DNA of 64,000 bases from assembly GCA_017621055.1 (NCBI GenBank), contig JAGATX010000029.1, forward strand, positions 1 through 64,000, written 5' to 3'. Each line of letters begins with the position of its first letter. Position 1 is the first letter of the stretch. Both the position numbers and the translations under genes were made by a program. The stretch comes from Muribaculaceae bacterium. Lineage in GTDB: Bacteria; Bacteroidota; Bacteroidia; Bacteroidales; Muribaculaceae. Shown in pieces: positions 1-8,959 of this stretch. The notes beneath the pieces were generated by a model. That model searched no databases and was not told the origin of the DNA. It saw only the letters and a list, made by a program, of their open reading frames with translations.

Positions 1-19
1 TTCTTTGTTTTTATTGCCT

Positions 20-241
20 TTTGCGCCGCCGCACCCTGCGGTGCGCGCGCCGGCTCCGAAGTGGCTGTGTCCTGCCAGGCTCGCTTATTGAGCTTTCTGT
101 CGAAATTGACTTGAGTCGTCCGTTGTCCTCGCAGCCCCGCAGGGCCGCCCGGACAAGCAGTGCTCTTGTACTACTCTCAGTCTATTGTAATCGTTTCAAT
201 GTTCTCTTTATGGCTGCTTCCGGATTTGCTTTCCCCGAAAG
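20..241 (-). ncRNA. Candidate structured non-coding RNA read leftward
   Basis: A strong leftward promoter lies just upstream, and no reading frame with a start codon follows it. On the minus strand the transcript would begin with a compact hairpin (arms at 229-234 and 237-242). A longer fold follows: a closing helix between about 217-224 and 55-61, a helix GACTGAG with CTCAAGTC, and an inner TTGTCC/GGACAA stem. It could be a Bacteroidales-specific small RNA (for example Rfam Bacteroidales-1), a 6S-like RNA or a long leader for a gene left of the window. The 3' end is uncertain because no U-rich terminator is visible. The family name is not established. Confidence 0.38.
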
Positions 242-246
242 CGAGT

Positions 247-279
247 GCAAAGTTACACCACAAAATCCACCTGCGCAAA
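247..279 (-). promoter_or_regulatory. Bacteroidota-type promoter for the leftward transcript
   Basis: The minus strand reads TAACTTTGC at 255-247 and TTTG at 279-276, with a 20-bp spacer. This matches the -7 (TAnnTTTG) and -33 (TTTG) elements of the Bacteroidota housekeeping sigma factor very well. Transcription would start near 240. Confidence 0.7.
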
Positions 280-370
280 TATTTTCGCGACTTTAACAGA
301 ATTTTAACATAGCCGGAACAAACAATAATAATAATGTAATTGTTGCGTGGCAAAAAGGCGCCGGGAGGGG

Positions 371-400
371 TTGTATATGAAAAATTTTTTCTATTTTTGC
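371..400 (+). promoter_or_regulatory. Promoter upstream of the orphan membrane protein
   Basis: TTG at 371-373 and TATTTTTGC at 392-400 are separated by 18 bp and fit the -33/-7 pattern. The expected transcript start is about 55 nt before the ATG at 461. The rest of 280-460 is AT-rich and shows no gene. Confidence 0.6.
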
Positions 401-460
401 AGAATATAGGCGCATTAACATACGCCGACCCACACCCGTCGATGCAAAATTACAAAAAAA

Positions 461-2212
461 ATGAGCAAACTGCAACTATATATCGGCGAAAGCCTGCCGG
501 CATACAAGGATGTTCTGAACGTGAATCCGAGTGTAGAGATCAAACGGTACATCGGCGACTATCGCCGTGCGCTCGATCTGGTGGAATACGACAAAGAGCA
601 GAGCCACACGTTTTTCTACGTGAGCTATCTCAACGCCGGCTATCTTCTTGCCATTGTGGCGACGATATCGGGCAGCGACAGCAACCATCTTTCGGCGAGT
701 GTATATATTCCTTATGACATTATCATTGCTGGCGACGAGCTTCACGACATGCTGGTATCTGCCGCCGAAATACTTCGCGGCGGCAAACTGGACAGCGAAA
801 GTCTTGACAGCCTCCGCGATATCTTCTCGCACACTTATGCCGAAGACGACAGCTACGGCATGCGTGCCCCGTCGGAGGGTCACAACTACGGATATGTGAA
901 ATACGGCGGCTCGCATTATCCTACGTTGAAGGCCTATGCCGATCTTGGTTTCTATCTTCCTGAGTTTGCGCAATATGCAGGCATCCTGTTCGTTGAGGAG
1001 GACGACGAGGGGATAACAGGTTACCACGGCACGGACATGAGCGTGAACGAACTGCCGGCTCTCACCGTCGTGGAGCCTCCCGCCGAGGTGCCTCAAGGTT
1101 TTACGCCCCATATTTTCCGGCATCTGTTCAATGTGCCGTTTGTAGTTCCCAAAGATAAGGAAATCAGCATAGTATGGCGCCGTTCAGGATTCGAGAATAT
1201 CGTTCAGAAGATAACGGTTGACGGTCCGGACTACACGATACCTGACATCGATGTGAGCGGCTCTACAAAAAGCATATCGCCGGTATCGTTCTACGTCACG
1301 GCGCAGGGCAATCAGGAGGTGCCTGAGGGAGTGAGCATCACCGTCAACGGCGTGCCTATCGACAAACCGGTGAATTTCGCGTTCAAAGAACTGTCGAACG
1401 CACAGGTTGAGATCACGGCCCCTGGCTATTTCCCTTATTCGGGGCGTCTGGATCTGGCGAGCACCACACAGGCGCTTGTGCAGATGCGGGAATTATACAA
1501 AGTATACCGTTTCGACCTGCCGGCCCATACTCCGGACCCCATCGACGCGCTCCATTTCACCATCCACAGCAAGCGACGCCTCGACAGTTCGCCAATCGAG
1601 GGCTATACAACCAGCGACGGTGCCATAACCGAGGGCGCCAACCGCTCGAATATGCTGGTTTATGTTGGCGGGCAGAGCCGCAAGAGCATGATAATAGCCC
1701 TGTGTACCTTTGTGGCGGGCGTACTCATCGGATTTTTCACCGGTTGGCTTTCGTTCCGCGAAGAAGTTAGCGAAAACGACGGCGAACTTGTGGCAGAAGT
1801 GAGCGCTGCGGCACCCGCCGCCGAGGCGGCAGCAGAAGTTGCCGAACAGCCGACATTGGCCGAAGCCCCTGCGCCGGCAACGCCGTCGGCAGCCGACGCG
1901 CCGACAGATTTCGACGCCACGGCCGCAAAAACCTATCTCGACAGCCATCAGGTCTGGCGCCGCAGCGAAATGGCGGAAATATCAGGGTTGGAAGGCCTTT
2001 TCGACGATATGAACAACTATAATTTCGAAAGGATAACGGGCTACTGGAACGAGCGACTGAGCGGTTCGCGCAGTTTCGACGCCCTGACGGCTGCCGTCCG
2101 CGGCTCGAGCACCAAGCGCGACCCTCGCACCGGCAACCATACGCCCACATACAACCACGAGGGCGACACGGCCATAAACTGGCGCGGATACACATACTGG
2201 ATCGATCCTTAA
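461..2212 (+). CDS. Orphan single-pass membrane protein with a PEGA-like segment
   Basis: I do not recognise this 583-residue protein as a named family. Residues 1-409 have no signal peptide and are rich in acidic and aromatic residues. A stretch around 290-350 (TVNGVPIDKPVNF, then an aromatic-rich turn and LVQM) resembles a PEGA-type beta domain. One clear transmembrane helix spans about 410-432 and is preceded by basic residues, so the N-terminal part is probably cytoplasmic. An Ala/Pro/Glu-rich linker (about 440-490) leads to a C-terminal domain of about 95 residues with many Trp and Tyr. The layout suggests a transmembrane scaffold or sensor, but no function can be assigned. It has its own promoter, and a 49-nt gap separates it from the GH31 gene. 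Confidence 0.85.
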   Translation: MSKLQLYIGESLPAYKDVLNVNPSVEIKRYIGDYRRALDLVEYDKEQSHTFFYVSYLNAGYLLAIVATISGSDSNHLSASVYIPYDIIIAGDELHDMLVSAAEILRGGKLDSESLDSLRDIFSHTYAEDDSYGMRAPSEGHNYGYVKYGGSHYPTLKAYADLGFYLPEFAQYAGILFVEEDDEGITGYHGTDMSVNELPALTVVEPPAEVPQGFTPHIFRHLFNVPFVVPKDKEISIVWRRSGFENIVQKITVDGPDYTIPDIDVSGSTKSISPVSFYVTAQGNQEVPEGVSITVNGVPIDKPVNFAFKELSNAQVEITAPGYFPYSGRLDLASTTQALVQMRELYKVYRFDLPAHTPDPIDALHFTIHSKRRLDSSPIEGYTTSDGAITEGANRSNMLVYVGGQSRKSMIIALCTFVAGVLIGFFTGWLSFREEVSENDGELVAEVSAAAPAAEAAAEVAEQPTLAEAPAPATPSAADAPTDFDATAAKTYLDSHQVWRRSEMAEISGLEGLFDDMNNYNFERITGYWNERLSGSRSFDALTAAVRGSSTKRDPRTGNHTPTYNHEGDTAINWRGYTYWIDP

Positions 2213-2261
2213 AGTATTTACTATTACCAAAATATAAAGCATAAAACATAGAACATAAACC

Positions 2262-4586
2262 ATGCAAAACCGAAACATTGTCCTCCTCGGCGTAGTGCTC
2301 ACCTTGTGGGGCACTGCCTACGGCACCGGCGCTACCGGCACCACCATGGCCGGACGCTACGTTCAAACCGAATACATAAGCCCCAATATCATAAAAGTCA
2401 GCAACGCGCCGACCCCTGTCGACATCCCGGCGCCTCAGGTGGTGACAGACTACAGCGAGAGCGTGGCCGGCAGTCCTCTGCGAGTGCATCTCGACGGCGG
2501 CATTCTCAGCATCTTCGACAGCGCCAACGGCACGGTACTCCGCGATAACGGTGAACGCCCCACTGCCGACGGCAAATACCGTATCGACCTGATTACCAAT
2601 AACCGGACGTCGTACTATGGCGGCGGTGAGCGAGGCCACAAACTCAATCTTCGCGGCGATACCCTCGTGAACTACAACCGCCAGAACTACGGCTACACCG
2701 GCAACGACCCGCGCATCAGCCAGATGAACATCACCATGCCGCTGATACTCAGTCCTCAAGGCTTTGCCATACTGTTCGATGACTTTGCGGCGTCGACCAC
2801 CATTGCCGGCGACACCATAAGCTATATCACCGAGGCACCGGTGGCGGTAAGCTACTATTATATCGGGGGCGTCACCACTCTTGCGGAGCTCACTCGCGAA
2901 GTCACCAAGCTGACAGGGCGCCAACCCCTGCCGCCGCTTTGGGCAATGGGCTATATCACATCGAAATACGGCTATAAGACAGCCGACGAAGTCATGGCCG
3001 TTGCCGACACCTTCGCCACCAAAGGCTATCCTCTCGACGGCATGGTGCTGGATCTCTACTGGTTCGGCCGCGAGCAGGACATGGGTCGTCTGGAGTGGGA
3101 CCGCACCAACTGGCCGGATCCCGCCGCCATGCTTGCAGCCCTCAAGGAGCGTAATATCAACATGATAACAGTCAGCGAGCCTTATGTGCTGCGCAACGGA
3201 CTGGCACTCGACAACTTCAACACGCTGTCGGCCGCCGGCATGTTCGTCAACGACAGCACCGGCAACACCCACGACGTGACGATATGGGTTGGCGAAGGCG
3301 GCATGTTCGACGTGAGCAACCCGGCCACCCGCCAATGGCTGCGCAACCGCTACAAACAGCTCACCGATACCGGTGTGGAAGGCTGGTGGGGCGATCTTGG
3401 CGAACCCGAAGTACACCCCGAGAGCGGCTACCACGCCAACGGACTGACGGCACGGCAATACCACAACCGCTACGGCAATGACTGGAGCAGCATAATATCG
3501 GAACTTTACGCCGAGCAGTACCCCGACCGGCGGTTGATGACCCTCATGCGCGGAGGCACCACCGGTCTGCAGCGTCACAGCGTATTCCCGTGGAGCACCG
3601 ACGTATCGCGTTCATGGGGCGGTCTGGAACCGCAGGTGCGCATCATGCTCAATTCGGGTCTGAGCGGTCTTGGCTACATGAGCAGCGATCTTGGCGGCTT
3701 CGCCGTCGACGAGGCCAATCCCTACATGCCCGAGCTGTATGTGCGCTGGGTGGAGATGGGACTGTTCAGCCCGGTGTTCCGCACGCATGCCCAGCAGTAT
3801 GCCGAACCCTACCACTATCCTCAGTACGAGGACATCCTCCTTGCCCTGGTGAAGGAGCGCTACCGGTGGCTGCCGTACAACTACACCCTGGCGTATCTCA
3901 ACGCTACCGAGGGAGCACCACTGGTCCGGCCGCTGGACTTTGACCGTGCCGGCCGCGGCGACTACGACAATATCAGCGACGAATACCTGTGGGGGCCGTC
4001 GGTGCTTGTCGCGCCGGTGATGGCCGAGAGCGCCGTGACGCGCAACATAGTGTTCCCTGCCGGTTCCGACTGGGTGGATATGTACGCACCCACAACCATG
4101 TACAGCGGCGGCAGCGAGCGTGCCGACTACCCTGCACCCCTGAGCAAGATACCGCACTTCGCGCGCAACGGTTCCTACATAGCCCTTGCCGACTATTCCA
4201 TGAGCAGCACAGCCGACTACCGCAACGACCTCTTTACCGTTCATCACTATAACCACGGCAACGCCATAGGGACTGGATTGCTCTACACCGACGACTACAC
4301 CCCGCGCTCGCTGTCGACGGGTCACTATGTGACTCTTGAATTCACCGGCAACAACGATGGTGCGACAACCGTCACCACGGTGAGCCGCACGGGCGGCGAC
4401 GTGGCATGGGGTCCGCAGACCATGACCTTGACATTCAATGAGTACAGCAACCGTGCGGCGCGGACGGTGAGTGTGGACGGCACCAACGTAAGCCATAGCT
4501 ACGACGCCGCCACCGGCTGTAATACCTTCGAGGTTATCCTCCATAAATCCAACGATTACAGAACGAACATAAAGATAGAATACTGA
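2262..4586 (+). CDS. Secreted glycoside hydrolase family 31 (alpha-glucosidase-like)
   Basis: A 774-residue protein with an N-terminal signal-like hydrophobic segment (residues 5-20), so it is probably periplasmic or surface-exposed. The GH31 barrel is clear: DGMVLDLYWFG at the start of the catalytic domain, the nucleophile motif GWWGDLGEPE with Asp378, and WSTDVSRSW with Asp447 as the likely acid/base. GH31 enzymes release alpha-linked glucose or xylose from oligosaccharides. The exact substrate cannot be read from sequence. No T9SS-like tail or lipobox is visible. Its stop lies 2 nt before riboflavin synthase, so the two are probably co-transcribed although functionally unrelated. Confidence 0.93.
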   Translation: MQNRNIVLLGVVLTLWGTAYGTGATGTTMAGRYVQTEYISPNIIKVSNAPTPVDIPAPQVVTDYSESVAGSPLRVHLDGGILSIFDSANGTVLRDNGERPTADGKYRIDLITNNRTSYYGGGERGHKLNLRGDTLVNYNRQNYGYTGNDPRISQMNITMPLILSPQGFAILFDDFAASTTIAGDTISYITEAPVAVSYYYIGGVTTLAELTREVTKLTGRQPLPPLWAMGYITSKYGYKTADEVMAVADTFATKGYPLDGMVLDLYWFGREQDMGRLEWDRTNWPDPAAMLAALKERNINMITVSEPYVLRNGLALDNFNTLSAAGMFVNDSTGNTHDVTIWVGEGGMFDVSNPATRQWLRNRYKQLTDTGVEGWWGDLGEPEVHPESGYHANGLTARQYHNRYGNDWSSIISELYAEQYPDRRLMTLMRGGTTGLQRHSVFPWSTDVSRSWGGLEPQVRIMLNSGLSGLGYMSSDLGGFAVDEANPYMPELYVRWVEMGLFSPVFRTHAQQYAEPYHYPQYEDILLALVKERYRWLPYNYTLAYLNATEGAPLVRPLDFDRAGRGDYDNISDEYLWGPSVLVAPVMAESAVTRNIVFPAGSDWVDMYAPTTMYSGGSERADYPAPLSKIPHFARNGSYIALADYSMSSTADYRNDLFTVHHYNHGNAIGTGLLYTDDYTPRSLSTGHYVTLEFTGNNDGATTVTTVSRTGGDVAWGPQTMTLTFNEYSNRAARTVSVDGTNVSHSYDAATGCNTFEVILHKSNDYRTNIKIEY

Positions 4587-4588
4587 CC

Positions 4589-5200
4589 ATGTTTTCCGGA
4601 ATAGTAGAAGAGGCGGCACAAGTAGTCGACGTACGGCGCCACGACTCCAACATAGACCTGATAATCCGCAGCAGTTTCGGCGCGGAACTGGCCATCGACC
4701 AAAGCGTGGCGCACAATGGCGTATGCCTCACCGTGGTGGAGAACTACGGCGACGGCACATACCGCGTGACGGCAATACGCGAAACCCTCGACCGCTCTAA
4801 TCTGGGGCTGTTGCAGGCCGGCGATGTTGTAAATCTTGAGCGGAGTCTGCGTCTGGACGAACGTCTGGACGGCCACATCGTGCAAGGACACGTCGACACC
4901 GTTGCCGAATGCACGGCCATCAGCGATGCCGACGGCAGCAAATACTTCACCTTCCGCTACGATGTTCCTGTCGACCTTGCCCGAAAAGGTTACATGACGG
5001 TGGAAAAAGGGTCGGTCACGGTCAACGGCGTGAGCCTGACAGTATGCGACAGCACTGCCGACAGCTTCCGCGTGGCCATCATCCCCTACACGATGGAGCA
5101 CACCAATTTCCACACATTTAAGGTGGGCACCAAAGTGAACATCGAATTCGACATACTGGGCAAATACATAGCCCGCATCGCCGAGTTCAACGGCAGATAA
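4589..5200 (+). CDS. ribE: Riboflavin synthase, alpha subunit
   Basis: Catalyses dismutation of two 6,7-dimethyl-8-ribityllumazine molecules to riboflavin, the last step of vitamin B2 synthesis, in the cytoplasm. The 203-residue length is normal. The N-terminus MFSGIVEE is diagnostic, and the protein has two lumazine-binding repeats: HNGVCLTV near residues 38-45 and VNGVSLTV near 145-152. It directly follows the GH31 gene with no room for an FMN riboswitch or a separate promoter, so expression probably depends on the upstream transcript. No other rib gene is in the window. Confidence 0.96.
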   Translation: MFSGIVEEAAQVVDVRRHDSNIDLIIRSSFGAELAIDQSVAHNGVCLTVVENYGDGTYRVTAIRETLDRSNLGLLQAGDVVNLERSLRLDERLDGHIVQGHVDTVAECTAISDADGSKYFTFRYDVPVDLARKGYMTVEKGSVTVNGVSLTVCDSTADSFRVAIIPYTMEHTNFHTFKVGTKVNIEFDILGKYIARIAEFNGR

Positions 5201-5226
5201 GGGCTCGGCGTGGTTCCCGGCTGACG

Positions 5227-6507
5227 ATGGAGAAACTGCTTCAGTATGTATGGGCACACCGTCTGTGGGCGCCGTCGGAAATGCGCACCACCGACGGTGA
5301 GCATGTCGACATCATCGATCAGGGGACGCTCAATAGCGTCAGCGGTCCCGATTTCTTCAACGCCAAGGTGAAAATCGGCGACAAGATGTGGGCAGGCGAC
5401 GTTGAGATCCACGTGCGCGCCTCGGACTGGTACCGCCACAACCATGAGAGCGACAGCAGCTACGACAGTGTGGTGCTCCATGTAGTTCACCGGTCGGACG
5501 CCGATGTTTTCCGCACCAACGGCGAAAAAATACCGCAGATAGAACTGCCGTGCGCCCATGATTTCAATATCCGCTACCGCGACCTTGTCGACAACCCCCT
5601 TGCCGAACTCAAATGCGGCGCTGAACTGGCGCTGATGGACGGCATCTATCTGGCCGACTGGCTGGAAACCCTCGGCATCGGGCGGCTGCAACGCAAGGCC
5701 ATGCAGGTTGCCACCCTCGCCGGAAAATCGTACAGCGACTGGAGCAGCGCAATCTATGTTGTTCTTGCCCGCGCCCTGGGTTTCGGCGTCAATGCCGAGC
5801 CGTTCGAACGTCTGGCGCAGGCGGTGCCGCTGCGCTGCCTGCGGCGCCACACCGACAGCCCTCCAACCATCGAGGGGTTGCTGTTCGGCACGGCGGGTTT
5901 TCTCAGTGACCCCGCTCTTGTCCACAAAGACCCCTATATCGACAGGATGATAGAGGAATACCAGTTTTTCAGCAAGAAATACGGAATCGACGAGCTCCGC
6001 AACGCGGGGTGGCGCTTCGGCACACGACCCACCAACATGCCATACCGGCGCATAGCCACCCTCGCCGCAATGATATGCGACGGCTTCCCCGCCGGCCACC
6101 GGCTGCTGAGTGCCGCCAACGCCGAGGAAGCCCGCAAAATATTCCAATTCGACATCATGGGTTTCTGGAGCCGCCGCTACACCTTCGACAAACCAACGGC
6201 CCGCAGCCCGCGGGCGCTGAGCGACGGCTCTATAAACACGCTGCTGATAAACGTAGCGGCCCCCGCACAGTATGCCTACGACAATCTCTATCTTCGCGGC
6301 GAAAACTGCCGCGCCTTCGAGTTGCTGCAGTCATTGCCGCCCGAGGACAACAGTATAACGCGCCTGTTCGAACGTGCCGGTGTGAAATGCCGCGATGCCT
6401 TCACCAGCCAGGCTCTGATAGAGCTGAGGCGCAACTACTGCGAGCCCCGCAAGTGCCTGTACTGCCGCATAGGCCACAAAATCCTTGCCCGGCGCCGCAA
6501 ACCATGA
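5227..6507 (+). CDS. DUF2851 family protein
   Basis: A 426-residue cytoplasmic protein matching the Bacteroidota DUF2851 family by its N-terminal pattern: LLQYVWAHRLW, then SGPDFFNAKVKIGDKMWAGDVEIH, then SDWYRHNH and VVLHVVH. The C-terminus is rich in Cys and Arg (CEPRKCLYCRIG), which could bind metal. The molecular role is unknown. It starts 26 nt after ribE and is probably the last gene of that transcript. A large inverted repeat follows before the convergent upp gene. Confidence 0.9.
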   Translation: MEKLLQYVWAHRLWAPSEMRTTDGEHVDIIDQGTLNSVSGPDFFNAKVKIGDKMWAGDVEIHVRASDWYRHNHESDSSYDSVVLHVVHRSDADVFRTNGEKIPQIELPCAHDFNIRYRDLVDNPLAELKCGAELALMDGIYLADWLETLGIGRLQRKAMQVATLAGKSYSDWSSAIYVVLARALGFGVNAEPFERLAQAVPLRCLRRHTDSPPTIEGLLFGTAGFLSDPALVHKDPYIDRMIEEYQFFSKKYGIDELRNAGWRFGTRPTNMPYRRIATLAAMICDGFPAGHRLLSAANAEEARKIFQFDIMGFWSRRYTFDKPTARSPRALSDGSINTLLINVAAPAQYAYDNLYLRGENCRAFELLQSLPPEDNSITRLFERAGVKCRDAFTSQALIELRRNYCEPRKCLYCRIGHKILARRRKP

Positions 6508-6512
6508 CTGAT

Positions 6513-6565
6513 GTTCAATAAAACGTCTTTGTTCAATTCCAATGAACAAACGCGCTTTATTGAAC
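6513..6565. terminator. Nested inverted repeat between convergent DUF2851 and upp genes
   Basis: The outer arms (6513-6522 and 6556-6565) and inner arms (6528-6535 and 6543-6550) are perfect complements. The core GTTCAAT or its complement occurs repeatedly in alternating orientation. It sits between two convergent stop codons, so a bidirectional terminator is the simplest reading, although the U tracts are short. Confidence 0.55.
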
Positions 6566-6581
6566 AAAAGAGTTCTTCCGG

Positions 6582-7235
6582 TTATTCTTTTGTGCCGTAA
6601 GCGAGGTCGCCGGCATCGCCAAGACCGGGAACGATGTAGCTGTGAGCGTTGATTTTATCGTCAATAACGCCCACCCACAGCTCGGCATCGTCAGGCAGGA
6701 CGCCCGCCATATAGTCGACGGCATGGCGTGACGCTATCACTGAAGCTATGTGTACCTTGGCGGGTTTGCCCTTGGTGAGGAGTGCCTTGTAGCTGAGTTC
6801 CATGCTTGCGCCTGTAGCGAGCATTGGGTCGCAAAGCACAAGAGTCTTGCCGTCAAGGCGGGGCGAGGCCAGGTACTCTATGCAGATGTCGAAATTTTCC
6901 TTTTCCTTATATTTACGGTATGCCGACACAAAAGCATTCTCGGCATTGTCAAAATAGCGGAGAAAACCCTGGTGGAAGGGTACGCCGGCACGGAAAATGG
7001 TGGCGAGAACAAGTTTTTCGTCGATAACGGGGCATGAGGCGTCGACACCGAGAGGTGTGCGCACCTTTTCGTCCTTGTATTTGAGAGTTTTGCTCAGTTC
7101 ATAGGCCATAATCTCGCCTACGCGCTCAAGATTACGGCGGAACCGCAGACGGTCGTTCTGTATTGTTACGGAGCGCATCTCTGCCAGATATTGGCTCACC
7201 AGCGAGGGTGTTGTTGCAAAGTTATGTACTTTCAT
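6582..7235 (-). CDS. upp: Uracil phosphoribosyltransferase
   Basis: Salvages uracil by converting uracil and PRPP to UMP in the cytoplasm. The 217-residue length is normal. The PRPP-binding loop LVLCDPMLATGAS is present around residues 132-144, and the C-terminus has the uracil-binding region with GDAGDLAYGT. It is the last gene of a five-gene minus-strand run, 45 nt after the metallo-hydrolase gene. No promoter is obvious in that short gap. Confidence 0.95.
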   Translation of the reverse strand: MKVHNFATTPSLVSQYLAEMRSVTIQNDRLRFRRNLERVGEIMAYELSKTLKYKDEKVRTPLGVDASCPVIDEKLVLATIFRAGVPFHQGFLRYFDNAENAFVSAYRKYKEKENFDICIEYLASPRLDGKTLVLCDPMLATGASMELSYKALLTKGKPAKVHIASVIASRHAVDYMAGVLPDDAELWVGVIDDKINAHSYIVPGLGDAGDLAYGTKE

Positions 7236-7280
7236 TGTCGATAGGGATTTGTATTTACAACGTAAGTTTGAGTGCTATTG

Positions 7281-8240
7281 TTATATCAGGACCGTCAAAG
7301 GAGATGCCTCGCGGCGCGGAAGCACCTGGATTGCGATACGGGGGTCGTCGGCGGCGACAATGTCTGCTGTAACCCTGACGTCGGCGTCGGCGAGGGCGTC
7401 GCGCACGGCGGTGAGTGCGGTAGAGGGGGTATTGTTCTCGTCGCTGAGATGGCACAGGAATATACGTTGGAGCAAACCGTTCTTTGCCACGGCGGCCACA
7501 TAGCGCGCGGTATCTGCATTGTCGAGGTGTCCGGATGTCGAGGCTATGCGAGCTTTGAGGCGCTCGGTGTAGGGGCCTTTGCGGAGCATTTCCGCATCGT
7601 AGTTAGACTCTATCATCAGATGCCGGCACTGACGGATATAGTGGTCGGCACGCGTGGTTATTGTGCCGGTATCGGTATTCACAACGAACGACGTCCCGGC
7701 GCCGGCGATGAAGAAACCAACATTGTCGGTGCCGTCGTGGCTGGTTTCAAAGGGAGTGATTTCGAGGCCGGCGGTCTTGAAAGTAAATTCCTTGAAGATA
7801 GGCTGATGATAGTCGGCAATGCGTCGGCTGATACTGTGGCGGCGAAGTATGCCCTCGAGAGTACGCGGCGTGGCGAACAGCCGCATATGCTTGTTATATC
7901 GGAGGATGGCATATGCATATTTCACATGATCGCCATGGTCGTGGGTTAGGATGATGCCGCTTATGGTTGAGATTTTTATGGAGTTACGTGCCAGCTGTTC
8001 AAGCACATACTTGCTGTCGACGCCGGCGTCGATGAGAACTCCGCCAGAAGGAGTGCCCACATACGCACAGTTTCCGGAACTTCCGGAACCGAAACTCATG
8101 AAGGCGAGTCGCTCGGGACGGGAGGCATCGGCAGGAGGCGTCAGCGGTGCCTCGTCGGCATCGGTGATATCGAAGAGCCCGGGATGGTCGCTCATGTAAT
8201 CTTGGCGGGTTCGCCGGCGCCGTCGGCTCATCATGCTCAT
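7281..8240 (-). CDS. MBL-fold metallo-hydrolase (YycJ/WalJ-like)
   Basis: A metallo-beta-lactamase-fold protein with the typical opening FMSFGSGSSGNCAYVG and the metal-binding motif HDHGDH at residues 100-105. YycJ-type proteins are nucleases or regulators associated with cell-wall and DNA metabolism in other bacteria. The specific role here is inferred only from family. I chose the ATG at 8240 because it overlaps the upstream stop as ATGA. The family core begins only near residue 47, so a later start such as Met16 (8195) is possible. The first 15 residues are unusually Arg-rich. Confidence 0.88.
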   Translation of the reverse strand: MSMMSRRRRRTRQDYMSDHPGLFDITDADEAPLTPPADASRPERLAFMSFGSGSSGNCAYVGTPSGGVLIDAGVDSKYVLEQLARNSIKISTISGIILTHDHGDHVKYAYAILRYNKHMRLFATPRTLEGILRRHSISRRIADYHQPIFKEFTFKTAGLEITPFETSHDGTDNVGFFIAGAGTSFVVNTDTGTITTRADHYIRQCRHLMIESNYDAEMLRKGPYTERLKARIASTSGHLDNADTARYVAAVAKNGLLQRIFLCHLSDENNTPSTALTAVRDALADADVRVTADIVAADDPRIAIQVLPRREASPLTVLI

Positions 8241-8959
8241 GCGAAAAGTAAGAAAATTGCCGGTATTTTGCCGATATTAATATCTGCAGCCTTCCACTGC
8301 GCCACGTCCATGGTGCGCACGCGCTGGTCGGAGCCGGTCAGACCGGAGGCCACGCACAGTTTGAAGTCGCCGGGGAAATTGCGGCATATATCGGCCACCA
8401 TACGGTCGTTGCGGTACGGAGTCTCTATGAAAATCTGTGTGGCGCGCCGGCGCCGTATGTCGCGTTCCATATCCCGGAATACAGCGGCGCGCGCTGCACC
8501 GTCGATGGGCAGATAGCCCAGAAAGGTGAATTGCTGGCCGTTGAAACCTGAAGCCATGAGCGCCAGCATTATCGAAGAGGGGCCTACCAACGGCACCACC
8601 TCAATGCCGGCTCGGTGGGCGGCGGACACGATATCGGCACCGGGATCTGCTACTGCCGGGCAGCCGGCTTCGCTGATGACGCCGATGTCGAAACCGCTGC
8701 GTGCGGGCATGAGCATGCGGTCGACGTCGTCGGCGCCGCTGTGTTCGTTGAGTACTTCGAAGCTGAGGCTGTCGATGTCGATGTTCCTGTCGCAGCTCTT
8801 GAGAAAACGGCGGGCGGTGCGCAGCTCCTCGACCACGAAGTATTTCACCTTTGCTATCAGCTCGATATTATATCGTGGAAGCACCTGCCATGCCGGAGTA
8901 TCGGCAAGGAGCGACGGGAAAAGAAACAGCCTGCCCTTTTTAACGGTTTCCGTTTGCAT
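8237..8959 (-). CDS. RsmI-like SAM-dependent tetrapyrrole-methylase-fold protein
   Basis: A 240-residue member of the TP-methylase superfamily. The motif ISEAGCPAVADPG near residues 95-107 matches the RsmI signature, and VPLVGPSS follows. RsmI 2'-O-methylates C1402 of 16S rRNA. This protein is shorter than classical RsmI (about 280) and resembles the second, short RsmI-like paralogue common in Bacteroidota, so the exact target is uncertain. It overlaps the end of the LD-carboxypeptidase gene by 20 nt and the next gene by 4 nt, implying translational coupling. Confidence 0.88.
   Translation of the reverse strand: MQTETVKKGRLFLFPSLLADTPAWQVLPRYNIELIAKVKYFVVEELRTARRFLKSCDRNIDIDSLSFEVLNEHSGADDVDRMLMPARSGFDIGVISEAGCPAVADPGADIVSAAHRAGIEVVPLVGPSSIMLALMASGFNGQQFTFLGYLPIDGAARAAVFRDMERDIRRRRATQIFIETPYRNDRMVADICRNFPGDFKLCVASGLTGSDQRVRTMDVAQWKAADINIGKIPAIFLLFA

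Noticed and set aside
4560-4600. FMN riboswitch before riboflavin synthase
   Set aside because: Only 2 nt separate the GH31 stop from the ribE start, so there is no leader.
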